Shown: piece after piece, positions 22,042 through 34,356 of the stretch
How positions within the stretch are numbered: position 1 is the stretch's first letter
How the letters are laid out: each line of letters opens with the position of its first letter
Translations under genes and position numbers: made by a program
Source of the DNA: Limanda limanda
Lineage: Eukaryota > Chordata > Actinopteri > Pleuronectiformes > Pleuronectidae
Assembly (NCBI RefSeq): GCF_963576545.1
Contig: NC_083641.1
Location: forward strand, 14,568,893 to 14,632,892
Direction: 5' to 3'
DNA length: 64,000 nucleotides
Notes under the pieces: generated by a model
Told to the model about the DNA's origin: nothing
The model's input: only the letters and a program-made list of their open reading frames with translations
The model's database searches: none

Positions 22042-22749
22042 GGGTCTGTGCCGTGTCTTTCTGTCTCTCCGTGTCTTACATCAACCTGCCTGTCAACCCC
22101 GCCGACCCGAACGATCCATCAGCCGGCCGCTGCTCCAAGAGATGGAGGGAGGGATAAGGGATGTGGGGTGAAGGAGAGAAGGAAGAAAAGTGCAAGCGAG
22201 AGACTCGGGTCAGAAAGAGGGACGCCACCTTCCGTGCTGCTTCCAAGACGCAACAAATCAATGGAGCGGCGGAGGGAAAGGTGGGGTTACTCTTTGCAAC
22301 TGCAAGAGAATCCATCTGTTACCGCTCCGTCGCCGCCGTGTCTGCCCTCATTTCCTTCCGCAGTCAAGGGGACTGATGCTGGCAAAAATGCTAAATGCCC
22401 CAATTAAATGAAGCAGCAATCGCTCTCTGTACAAATCCTCTGTGACATCTTTTTTTTTTCCTTTCAACACAAAATAATTTGGTGTAATGACCAGTGGAAA
22501 TTATGATGAATTGCCCTGTGTGTGCCCGACCAAATGACTGCCTGAGACCGCACAGAGGGAAGGTACAGTAGGCCTATTACAGCCGTACCCTTTTTTTCCC
22601 TCCTCCTGTCCATCACCTGCCCCTCTCTCTCCCTTCACTGCTCCGTCATCCTCGAAAACCAAATTATTCGCAGAACCCGGAAAATTACTCGGTCGAAGCA
22701 GTTAAGCGTGCTCGTACATCAGACTTTTAAAAATAGTTCCCACCCTTAT

Positions 22750-23300
22750 ACCTTGTGGTCTCCTCTCCTCCTCTTGCCGCCCTCTCGCTCTTTAATCTGT
22801 TGTCCATGATTTTAATTGTCTGCAGTGTGTGTGCGCTTTATCTCCCATCCCCTCTCCTCTTCTTCTCCTCTTCTCCTCTTCTCCTCTTATCCTCACCTCA
22901 CCCATCTCATCATTTGTCCCTCTTCTTCCACCCTGGTTTCTTATCACATCCTGCCCTCTCCTCTTTAGGCAAGATGGAGAGAAGGAGAGCGAGAGAGAGA
23001 GAAAAAGAGAGACCAGGGTGGAAGAGGAGATAGTGGAGAGAAGAGTGACAGCAGCTTACGGGGAAGTGGGTACAGGCTTTTTTTCCTCCACTTTTTCGAT
23101 CTCGCCATCCAACTTGCTCTCTCCTTCTTGCGTGCTCTCTCTTCTCCTCGCTCTCAATCCCTCCCTTGCGCTGTCTCTCTCTCACTCTCTCACACACACA
23201 CATGCAATCTCTTTTTTGAAATCCGACTTGCTATCTCTCTCTCTTTCTCTCTTGAGCTCTTTCCCTTGAACTCCCTCCATCTTTCTCTCTCTAACTCACA
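22750..23300. repeat. CT/GA-rich low-complexity block
   Basis: Strand-asymmetric polypyrimidine stretches (tcctcttctcctctt type, 22850-22930) enclose a short GA block (gcgagagagagagaaaaaga, about 22990-23010). More CT repeats follow to 23300. The overlapping open frames are rich in Ser, Leu and Arg only because of composition. Confidence 0.85.
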
Positions 23301-23418
23301 ATCATGCAAAAAACACTCACACACACACATTCACACTGCAGGGGTCTCTGTTCTTCTCAGTCTAGTTCCGTTTCCCCAAAGGTTCTTGGCTTCACTCATA
23401 CACAGGCTATATATGCAG

Positions 23419-23419
<1 letters not shown>

Positions 23420-23457
<38 letters not shown>

Positions 23458-23458
23458 C
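23420..23458. repeat. (CA)n microsatellite, about 39 bp
   Basis: CA repeat with one CG interruption. Smaller CA tracts lie at 23190-23202, 23319-23330 and 23763-23785. Confidence 0.95.
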
Positions 23459-24399
23459 GGACAGATACCTTGAAAGCTTGCCTGTCAACTTGTAAACGCT
23501 CACACAAACCTGCAGGGAAACAACAAGAATATACACTGAGCTGAATACATCTAAAAATACTTTATACGTTTACAAGAGAAGCAGGCATGTATCACACCCA
23601 GGCTGATTTGCTTAAGCAGCACCCATACACCCGTGCACTGAGCTAAAGCGAACACGCTGCCTTTGTCCTGCCTATGACTGTAAATCAGCATTCTGCCTGA
23701 ATCGCAGCGCTGCATTATGGACTCTCTACACAACCCAAATGCTCTCTAGACATTGTTCAGAGACACAAACACACACACACACACAAACAGCAACTCATAG
23801 ACCAAACAATATCAGCAGAACCTTAAAATTACAAAAAACAAGCACTCAACATACATTTTTCCACTGCTGTTTAGACTGGTTTTACACCACCTTAGGAATT
23901 ATGCAAAAAGAAACTCGTGCTCCTCCTACGTTCACACTTGCAGGCAGAGCTCGGAGAATTCCAGACTCGATAATAACTTTTTCCACAGCCAAATTAGCAC
24001 CTCTGCAATTTTGGTTTTCTTTCTGCTTGTACGGATCTGTGCTTTGCATGGCATTATTTATTCATTTAATTTTTCTGGCAACGGTCATGGTCTTAGTTGT
24101 TGTGTTTTAGGCTTTGGAGAATAGAACATGAATGAAATAATCATGCACCTTCAAAGACATAGTTAGGTTGGTATAGGTAGAAGGAAAGAGAGAAGAAACT
24201 ACGTCCTTATCTGTCCAGAAATGAATGATAAGATACTACGCTGCCATCTTGGGCATTTGGAGCCATTGTCTGTGCCGTCGATACACCTGCTTAACCAATC
24301 AGGAATCAGACTCAGCTTTAACTTACGATGTTTCCCGCTAATTAAATAGTATAAAATAATTAATTAAAACCAAAGTCATCTGAAAAAATAACCACTTTT

Positions 24400-25060
24400 A
24401 TGATCTGTATTACAGAAAGCCACCAGGTGGCGATCAAGATGCGCTGGCCTCACGTTTTGGGATCAGCCATATTGTCTAACATTCTTTTTTTTCATTTCTT
24501 AAACCTAGGAGGATGGATCACATCCCTAGATGTATGAAGTTGTGCCGCACTATTTAAGATGCTAACCTCCTTATACACAGTCTATGATAAAGATGAAACA
24601 TGGCAGCTCCTCAAACGTGAATCCCCTGGTGGCTGCTTGCACCTCCTTCATGTCAGTGAATGAGACATGGACAAAAATAAAAAGTCAAAATACTTGTTAA
24701 ATATTCCTTTCCAAAATATGCTTTCCATTATTTAAGGTCGATCTTATTAATTCTTGAATTGAACATGAATCTTTCAGGTAAGTTTGCTTATGATTTAATT
24801 GATTGATGCTAGAAAATGGGGTCAAATGCCATGATTCACAGCTGAGACGACTCACGATTGGTTAAAAGCCTGCATCAGCAGGACCATGGTTTTACACCAC
24901 GGGCACACCTGCGCAGACTCTAGCTCCAAGTTACATCAAAAGCCCAAGATGGCAGCCCCAGTAACCAGGATGCTTTGGCTTCATGTGTACAAGGGTAAGG
25001 AAGTGGATATGTGTCATCCATTTTTATATGCCGTCTTTGAGCTGAACACACATCATAGTC
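24400..25060 (+). repeat. diverged interspersed repeat carrying CCACCAGGTGG palindrome, copy 1
   Basis: Ordered landmarks: agccaccaggtggcgatcaa (24418-24437), tcagtgaatgagacatggac (24654-24673), gattggttaaaagcctgcat then cagcaggaccatgg (24855-24888), and atgctttggcttcatgtgta (24970-24989). The same landmarks recur in order at 42880-43310. It is probably a non-autonomous element about 0.5-0.65 kb long. Confidence 0.65.
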
Positions 25061-25330
25061 TGACACAATACGGTTGACTAGCACCAGCTGAATTATTAAG
25101 CACGGTTTCCTTTACTCCCTTCTCATACATACATAGTAATTCCTCATCTGATAATTGTTTGATATAAAACTATCCAATCCTCTCAAATTCGAGAAATGTA
25201 TTGTTATTTTGTGTAAATGATTGTGTTGTTTTTGTTGATGCAAAGCACACCAGTTGCTAATATCCATCAATAGATTGTAAAAACATGAACATTTTTAATA
25301 TAGCTCCCTCTCACTGTCTTTTATCAGATC

Positions 25331-25470
25331 CTGTGGACTCCAGAGGACCTGGAGTTCGGCCGAGTTGTAGAATATTACACAGCAAGCAGAAAAGTAGGGA
25401 ATTAAAAGAGGAATCGCTCTCTCTCCTCTCATGCGCCGAGGTCTCAAATTTACTACCGCTGCTCTGCGGG
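25331..25470 (+). repeat. dispersed repeat, copy 2 of a pair
   Basis: Aligns by eye with 15286-15425: gacctggagttcggccgagt, tgtagaatattacacagcaa, gcagaaaagt, ctctcctctcatgcgccgag, tttactaccgctgctctgc. It is the better preserved of the two. Confidence 0.75.
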
Positions 25471-25798
25471 TGAGTGCTGATCCTCTAAAAGCAGTCAAGC
25501 CTTAATTAAGCTAACTGTATTGTTGAGCTAACGCTAACAATGCAAGTGATCCCTGCTCATTAGGCAAAAAAATCTCCACAAATCTCTCCCGCTCTGCCGT
25601 GGTAGTAGTTACAGGGCACTCTCACTAGCACAACAACAGACCCACATCATGACACACACTCCACATGCACACACAGGCGTGCAGTCAAAGCCACACACAC
25701 ACAGGGTATAAGTAGAAGCATATTACGCATCAATACGATCACTAACCAAGCAGAAAGGTTTGGCTAACATTAGGTCAGTGGGCAAACACCATGAGTGG

Positions 25799-25799
<1 letters not shown>

Positions 25800-25884
<85 letters not shown>
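25800..25884. repeat. (CA)n microsatellite, about 85 bp
   Basis: Nearly pure CA tract with one phase break (acaacaca near 25832). Confidence 0.97.
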
Positions 25885-25888
<4 letters not shown>

Positions 25889-27902
25889 TCTACATAATGT
25901 ATTTTTTAAAAGTAGCTTCCAAAGCCTTGTTGGACAGCCACAAATTAAAAAAACAGCCCTGTAGTCATTTTTTAAAACAAAACTAAAAACATATTCTGCA
26001 TAGATACTTGATTGTAAATTAAAGCTGTGAGAGTGCATACCTCCTTCAAGGCTAATGCTGTCTCCCCCCGTCAGAGCAGTGTTTCCAATTAATTATCTGA
26101 TTTGTTCCGCCAGAGTTTCATTATGAAACAAAACATTTTTTAATACTTCGCATAAAAAATATAGAAGATCTCTAGCTTGGTGTTTTGCTCAGCTGCTGCA
26201 TTGGTATGTTTTTTTGATTTGTCATGCTATTCAATGTAACAAGATTCAAAACCACAATTTTGATTATGAAAAGCAAAGCTACAACACAAAATCCCAACGT
26301 TTGATCAATATCTCATATGAACAGAAAAAGGGAATTTAGGTTGGACCTTTAAGCATTAAAGACTTGTCCATCAAAGACTTGATTTAATATTTCTAGGATA
26401 GTTTCTTTCCTGGAAAGAAAACACGAATTCGACTGAGAATAAACATGAATGAAACCTTGAGAAGAAAATAAAAAGAGAAATATTCATTGATGCTGTTGCC
26501 TGTGTTTTGCCATATGTCCTGAATCACTCCTCCCTCCCTTTTTCTCCACAGTCTCTCCACTTGTCCTCCCTCGCGCTATTACTGTAGCTCGGGGCTAATG
26601 GAAGTCAGCAAGCTGATCGAACAGCCAGAGCCAGCGACACACGCATATGCTCACACAAGTCAGCACTCCTCTGTCTACAAATTCTGTTGTTTCTTCTGCA
26701 GCAGTGTGTCTGTGTGATTTATTTATATAAATAAGCATGTGTAAATAGAATATTTACCCTGATCAGCCAAAACATTAATGACAATGTTGTTGTTTTTTTA
26801 CATTAAAAATTATATTAATGTTGTGGCTAATGTGTGTATACAGCTCAAGGTACAATCTGACACTACACCTCTCTTGACATCATAAATTCAACTTTGCATC
26901 ATGTTGACCCAGCTAAAAATATGAATAAATAATTTCACATGCAAATGTACTTTACTTTAGTCTGTGGTACATTTTTAACGCATAAGTGTAGAATATTATG
27001 CACAGAGAGAAACACACACACACATAAACATAGACACACACACTCAAACTCCCACTCACAAACTGTCCGAGTAGCCAAGGAGTAAAGAGAACTAGGATCA
27101 AGCGGAAAGAGAGAACTAGCCTCTCCTTTCACTGTTGCTTCCTCTTATTTCGCTCTCTCTTTCTTGTCTTTTCCTCACTCACCTCTGGTTCCCTCTCATT
27201 CGTTTCCATTCACAACTCCAGTGTCATCCAAATTTATAATGTCCTGGCACCGCAGCATGCATTCATCTAATCAGGTTTTATTGGCACAAACTTAACACAC
27301 GCTACGCTGCTTTCTTTCGTTTTTAAATCAGCAGCTAGATCTCGCTTTTACTAAAGACTTCTCCGTAATCACAGGACATTCTTGAATCTGCTATAGGGCT
27401 GATCCCCCTGAAGGCTGCTTTTACCTAAAAAGCGTCATGCACTTAAAACAACATCAGCTATATACCATCCACCAGCAGGTGGCCTTTGCCCACAATGCCA
27501 TTCATGATCTGAGTAGAGCAGCTGAATGTCAAACGACAACACATAGATACAAAAGAGAAACCAGTCCTCTTTAAAATTATCTCAATTTCCTCTTTAAGCA
27601 TTTTATAGGATTCATGATTATTTTGGATGATGAAAGGGAACATTGCATTAATAGCTTCCGGATTTAAAATGAGGAAAGAACAGTCAGATTTCTTTTCAAC
27701 ATGATATTCTGTGGTTTTATTTACCAGCAACAAATGCCTTTTAAACAAAAAGTAGCAGAGGCTCAATACCTAAGAATCCCAATACAAACACTGGAAGTTT
27801 GCTTGTTCTCTCCCTCCTCACACTCTTATTTCAACCGCTTGGACCAATTCTCTCGGGTGCTAGACGCCATGGAGGAGTCTCGAAAAGGCAATGCACCTGG
27901 CT
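25885..27902. other. intergenic DNA, no gene recognised
   Basis: AT-rich with small CA runs (27010-27060) and a CT-rich piece (26525-26575). A 102-codon minus-strand frame at 27458-27766 has no recognisable motif, no splice support and no homologue I can name, so I do not call it. Confidence 0.45.
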
Positions 27903-27950
27903 AACACATGCACGCACACACACACGCACGCGCACACACACGCACACGGC
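27903..27950. repeat. (CA)/(CG)-mixed microsatellite
   Basis: Alternating purine-pyrimidine tract of CACACG units, which has Z-DNA potential. Confidence 0.9.
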
Positions 27951-28438
27951 CTCATCCCTGGAGACTTGCTGCGAAAACAGCTGTACAATGTCAGCCGAAG
28001 CAAAGTACAGAAGAAGTGACTGAGCCAAAACTCGTGTCAGAGAAGATGCACACACATACAGACAAGCGCCAAGGTCGGCAGGTCAACACTCGGCTGTTTG
28101 TGTGAGAACTATAACAGATGCATGGATGGGAGGCGGTAGAGGTGGAGATAAGGACAGAATAATGAATTTAAAAGATGGAAGTTTAAAGAAAGATGAAAAG
28201 CAATAAAATGAAGGCGATAAATAGGGAAACCAGGAATCAAGAAAGGATGCAGATGGTTTGGTCTGTTCAAACATTACTTCATTTGTGATAGTTGCATGAA
28301 AGATTCACTGGAAGAAAAAGTTAATACTCTACAGACCATTCTGAAGCACAAAGTAAGCCCCACACGGCAGAACAAAGACAGAGACAGGCTATTCAGAACA
28401 CCAGTCAGGGACACTGTGCTCCATATTTTATGAAATTA

Positions 28439-28453
28439 CCCCCCCCCCCCCCC
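28439..28453. repeat. poly-C run, 15 Cs
   Basis: C15 followed by tcgtctgtccccc; a homopolymer prone to length error. Confidence 0.93.
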
Positions 28454-29226
28454 TCGTCTGTCCCCCACCCTTCCTCTGCAACTCGTGATAACAACACAGA
28501 TTGCTAATCTTTTTTACGCATTCCGAAAGCTCAGGCTGTATAGCACTCTGCTGAGCAGCACAAATGGCCGCAACTTCTCCCAAATTTGCAGTATTTTTCA
28601 GACAAGCGAGAGGGGGCCGAGTTCTCAGGGGACCCAGAATTCACTAGGCAAACAATACCGATGCAGAGCTTCACAGCGCAGGCGGCAGCAGAGGGGGTTT
28701 AGAATCACCCCCACTCTTTCGCTCACACAGTCTCAGTTGCTGGTTCTGCACCGGTTTCTCCTCTCCACCCCTCCGCCTCCCTCTCTTTCTCTCCCTCTCT
28801 CTCTCACTCTCACATTCAACATACTGGGTCAGTTGAGCTTCTGCACTGCAGCACAGTTGAGTGATGTGTTAAAGCTTTTTTTTTCCTCATGATTTCAGGA
28901 CTAGGGAAACTGTGTTGGACTGGTATCCTTTCGGCTGTCTAACTTCTTCGTGACTGTACCATAAACCTTATGCTTGGACAACATAGATGTGAATGTGTAG
29001 GCAATTCATCAAATGACAATCGATCCTCTGCCACTGATAATGCCTATCAACTCATCCCAGGAACACTGGTGCAGTAAGCAGCATAGCACAAGCAAAAAGT
29101 ATACGGCTGAAAAACTTCCCTCTCCTTTTATGTAAGTACTCCTATTGCTTTGCATCACCACAAAGAAAACCACAAGTTTGTTGAGACCTCAGCATAATCA
29201 CAGAAAACCCAAATAGGCTCCTATAC

Positions 29227-29227
<1 letters not shown>

Positions 29228-29287
<60 letters not shown>

Positions 29288-29314
29288 CCACAACCACACA
29301 CAACCACACACACA
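29228..29314. repeat. (CA)n microsatellite with ACAACC variants
   Basis: Pure CA to about 29285, then degenerating into acaaccacaacc units to 29314. Confidence 0.97.
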
Positions 29315-32300
29315 AAAGAGCCTTCCCCAGCATCTCCCCCATCTCCACCACCACACAAACACACATGCATGCACAGAAAGTAGAACACACCTTTTTGTAC
29401 GCAGCACCTGCAGTATACTGCAACTTCAGCACCATGGTCAGAGGCAGATCGGCTTTTTCAGCAAAATGGAGATAATTCCCTGTTTCCCAAACAGAGAAAG
29501 CATAACGCACCAAGGCTCACGTGCACTCACACACGCTCATGCATATAATGCAAAATTTAAGTGGTAACAACCCCTCTTTCTGTCAATTCATCACGTGCTC
29601 TCTGTGCTTTGGACTCTTCATTTAGTTAATTGGACAATTACAGCTTATTTCAGGGACAAAAGAGCAAAAAAAAAAAAAAAAACTCCCTCCTTTCTCTAAG
29701 TGGCACATCCTTCACAATCCTCCACCGGCGATGTTCTCTCCCCCTACCCTAAGCCACTTGTCTGTGCTCTGCCTCCCATCAATAGTTTCTCAAGCCGATC
29801 TGGCTTCCATTTTCTTTTTCTATTTGCTCTTCAGTCTCCTTTATAAATCATGTCTGTGCTAATTAACACTCTGAAATACGCATCAACAAACACTGATTGA
29901 GCATAGAAAAAAAGACATTGAAAATGTGTCACCACCACAATGACTGTTGGTCTTTCACCTACTGCAGACACCTGAATTCAACTGCATACACACACAGGTT
30001 CACTGACAACTGACAACAAGCCTCTTTTACTATGCAGCGCAGGCACATACCAGACCAGCAACAACCAGCGGCTCAGAAATACACCGACCAACAATGCCAG
30101 AGGATCGGAGGGAAATTTACAAACACAACACACATGAAACTGCCTCCCTGGGGACCACCTATAAAGTGTAGCTGCAATCCACACAGCCTCATCCAGGCTA
30201 CCAGCGCCACTCGACACAAAAATGTACCCACTTCAATTTATTGACAGCAAAGGGCTACAGTGAATTTTGAGCTAGTGCGAGAGCCATCAGAAGCTCTTCT
30301 AATAGGCTTATGGTATATCATATCTCTTGAAGGGGCCAATTTGAAACAGCTATGTCATGGTGAAGGTTTAAATCAGTCAATTCATATAGAATTATGCGTC
30401 ATTACGTCTGTGGACTAATAACCGCGACGCACTGCATTACATTCTGCATTATGTTCTAATGAGACTTCAAGATAAACGCCCGGAGGAAAGTGTGCCAAGG
30501 CGTTCTCATATTTTAACTCCAACTACAAAGAGAGCAAAACTAATAACTTGAGAGGAAAAAAGACTGAAGATCTTATATAGCAGTGGAAGTTATTATCAGT
30601 GTGTTATTGCCGTTTAAACCGTTTGATGAGTCTATCTGTTCCAGTTAATAATCCATCAACCACCATCAATCCAGCACAAGGTATATCATGATAATAAGGT
30701 CTGGGAGATGGGTGACGCATGAATGTGAGTTTCATTCAGATATTGAACCTATGAAAGGGTGAGGACACAGGTGAAAGCACGCCTTTTCGTTTCCGTAGAA
30801 GTAAGAGGATGTTAAATGGAGATAAAACCTGCAAGGGAGCTGCCCTTGAAGCTATTGTGTTTGAAGTTGACTTGAGTTACGTGTCAGCAGTGATGTAACA
30901 CCGGCCAAATCCCAGTGAAAAAAGAGCTTCATGTTGGGATCCAAATCCAGCACTAGCCCAGCGCAAAGGGCACACAGCAAGGAGACAATAGGAAGAGAAA
31001 AAAAATACAAACTAACAAAAAATGTCGTAAACCGAGAAAACAAAAGAGAGAAACAAAGAAAGATGCACGAGGAATTTACCATGCTGAAGTCTCAACAGTG
31101 GGCAAAGCTCATGAGGGATGTTGAAGGAAAGGTTAACTCCTCGGTGAAATTCAAAAATCTCCAGCATAATGGCGTCGCATTCAAACAAACAGTGCATGTT
31201 CACATTTCATACCACAAAAGAAACATTCAGAGAAAAACCTTCCATCCCTTCTGTTGCCTCTATCCAACATTTCACCAAAGTAGGAAATCACTTGGAGATA
31301 TTAGTGCGGGATAACAAGAGGATTTATTGGGATAAAACCACTCAGCATGATATAATGGGACAAAACCCAGCACTCATTTGTGAAATATTATGTTGACGGA
31401 GAGGGGAGGGTAGAGGATTGAAGGTTGCCAAGATACGGAACTATAGCAAAATCATCAATGATCCCAAAACTTTATTTTATTTATTCATTTGGGGGAGTTG
31501 GGGGGGGGATGATGAGGGTTGGGGTTAACAGAGTAATGCATTATGTTTTTAATCAAAGTGAGTGCATATACTGAAAATGCTGACCATGTTGTTATGTGTG
31601 TAAGTGTTTGTTTGTGTGTGTGTGTAGTGATAAGTGGGGGGAAAAGAAGCATTGAAATGAAGTGGGGCAGCAGAACATTGGGGGGGGGGGGTAGGGTAGG
31701 GGTACAGCATTGGGAAAGATTCTGCGAGTTGAAAACAAACGAGCCTTGACTTAATGCTGCCGTGCTTACAAAGGCTTTATGTGAAGGTGAACTCGACTCA
31801 TTTGAGCAACAATAATTGTGAAAAAATAAAACCATGAAATACAACACAAGGTAAAAATATTCCATATTTCAAACGTATAGACTGGATCATTGATGATCTG
31901 TACTGGGAAGGACTAGACTAAGGATCTTCCCAGTGAACAGGGAAGTATGTGGTTTGCTACATATCTTCCAGTCATAGTAAGCTGACACATGTGAAAAACT
32001 AGAACACCCAAATTCAAAAGAGGATCACCACCAATCAAAGCAAATTGCATATTGTTCCCATTTTTAAAACAACACAGAAAAGCACCCTCCTTTTAATAGA
32101 GAATCGCATTTTTATAGACATCACATCATATTTGTTCACCTTAGTAAAGAGAAAAGGAAAGAGCACTATGATGATGATGTAATACCATGTTTTCTCACCA
32201 GCTGCTTCACTCTTTAGGGGTCCCAAAACAGAATCGGGCTGGGATAGGAAAATATCAAAAGTGCCACAGCAAAATGATCAGCAACGATGGCTGGGGAGAC

Positions 32301-34034
32301 GGTTGATGATTAATCTACCACTAGGAATATCAATGCACAAAATCAGTCAGTAATTAACAAGCCTCAACAAAAATAAGAAATATCAATATATGAACGCACT
32401 GCTTAGTTTAGGTTGTTTGAAATAATGTTTCAATTGGTGATACAGCTAAAAAAAACCTGCTTTATTCTGCCATTTTTTTTGAAAAACGTTAGGGAAAAGA
32501 TTGACAATGAAACAGATGAAACTGCACCAAAATGAAGAAAATCATCTTATGCCACATGTAGGTTTTTATATATAGGTATTTTGACAGTGTTTCATTCTAA
32601 ATGTGAGACTCGATGACCTCTAAGAATAAACAAATTGTGCATTACATTGTACCTGCATCCAAATATGAATCTGAACGCCTGTTTATCGCCCCCCAGTGGA
32701 GTGAACCCACACTGCCACTTCAAGGGGGGAGTCAGAAATTAGATGCGCAAATTCCAAGAGCTACTTCCAATCACGTTTTCACTCGCCCCCTCAATTACTG
32801 TTTATTAGCCTAAATCAGTAGTACCCGTTTAGGTAATGAAAATCGCAGCACGCCTCACTGATTTGGTATATCCTCTCTTCTCATCCACTTCAACACCAGC
32901 AGCCTTCATTCGGCTTGTTCTGGCATCGCGTTTTTTCTTTATCTTTTACCTTCTAGATTACATCCAACTGGAATCAACAATGTAGTGGCAGGTAGAAAAA
33001 AAATTGCACAGCATGATATCCAGCAGGCGGCGATAAGAGGAAATAACTAGAAATGGAAATAAGAAATTTCCAGAAAAAAAATAACACTTTGTCCGCCCTT
33101 TCCTTCCCATACTGTTTAATTTGGTTCTAATCTGAAAATAATAATGAACAGTTTAAATGTTATTGCCCTCCACTACATTCCTGTCTCGCACTCTATTGGT
33201 TCAGCAGCTATTCCTCCACTCCTCCTCTGTATTATCTCATGATGGTTCAGCAGCGCTCCACAAACAGGTTCCCGTGGCATCAACCCTTTCATCATTTCAT
33301 TGAAGAGTTTGTTTTTATTAAGAAGGCTATACCAGACGCATAATCACTATACATTGATTTAACATTACCTTTACAATTAAATTCTTCACTGAAATTACAG
33401 AATAAATATATGCACATTTTTCTTCAAATCTTTGTGAGAGAGAAAACATTAAAAGTGCCTCCTACAAAGCCGTTAGTGGGTGATAATGGGGAATCCAGAA
33501 GCAATGAGAGGGGGGGTCTTAACAAAGTGCATGGAAATATCCATAAAACCTTGAGCATTGTCTTATAATAATATTCACAAATGTTTTACCATCCGTGCAT
33601 CGGCGCGTCCTTGTTACGAGAAGCACCCTGATATAGACAGAAGTCCTCATTAATAGTAATAACATATTAATAAGATATAAAAATTAAATAGAACACTGAA
33701 CAGTAAATGTGTTGCAGTATCTCAGTTCATAATGTGATGTGATAGTTCTGAATAAATCCCCCCCTCGCTTCCTGAAGTGAAGCGAGTGCATGCAGCAAAC
33801 TGCAGTTCATTTTAACATAGGTATTCTTATTTTTTTTTTTCTCTCTTTCAATCATTTCCTGCAAACTTCATGTGCATGGCCTCCGGGTGTTTGTACATCC
33901 TAGTCAGGGGTAAAAGAGGCAGAAAGAAAAACCCCAAATCAGGGAGACGTCCAGCTCCCGTGTGTCTTCCACATCATGGTAACTCCATAAAAAGGGGTTT
34001 TAGTAACAGATGTATTTTAGGATGTTGTGTATGT
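29315..34034. other. intergenic DNA downstream of slitrk3
   Basis: No gene seen. It holds A-rich runs (29668-29683), short G runs (31493-31508, 31680-31692), and a run of possible minus-strand poly(A) signals at about 31470-31484. The part nearest 34 kb could include distal 3' UTR of slitrk3 if the proximal poly(A) site is bypassed. Confidence 0.5.
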
Positions 34035-34040
34035 TTTATT
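34035..34040 (-). other. slitrk3: candidate slitrk3 poly(A) signal
   Basis: AATAAA on the minus strand, about 317 bp after the stop codon, is the first such hexamer downstream of the CDS. No strong GT-rich downstream element is evident, so a longer 3' UTR is equally possible. Confidence 0.35.
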
Positions 34041-34356
34041 CCCCGGGCCCCTCTCGTTCTTCACTTGGTCTCTCTTGGGCATAAAGAGATATTTATATAT
34101 ATATATGTATATATTATAAAAATAACGGCTGTTGACATTGCTGGCTACTCTGAAAAAAAGGCACTTCATTGAAATATCTGAGAATGGCCTCTCCTCCAAA
34201 GTGAATTTGGGGGAAATGTTGTTGTAACTGTAGTATAATATTTAATTTTATATCATGCTGCTTTTTCATGTTTGTTTTTCAGTATTGGTTTTGGGTGATT
34301 TAGGTGGCAGAGTGAATGTTTGAATTCATAAATTGAATTTTTTTCTCCATGGGATG

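Noticed and set aside
22750..23300. Serine/leucine-rich plus-strand frames
   Set aside because: Explained by CT-rich low-complexity sequence on one strand.
27458..27766. 102-codon minus-strand frame
   Set aside because: No recognisable domain, low-complexity AT-rich codons, no splice sites. Its length is expected by chance in 64 kb.
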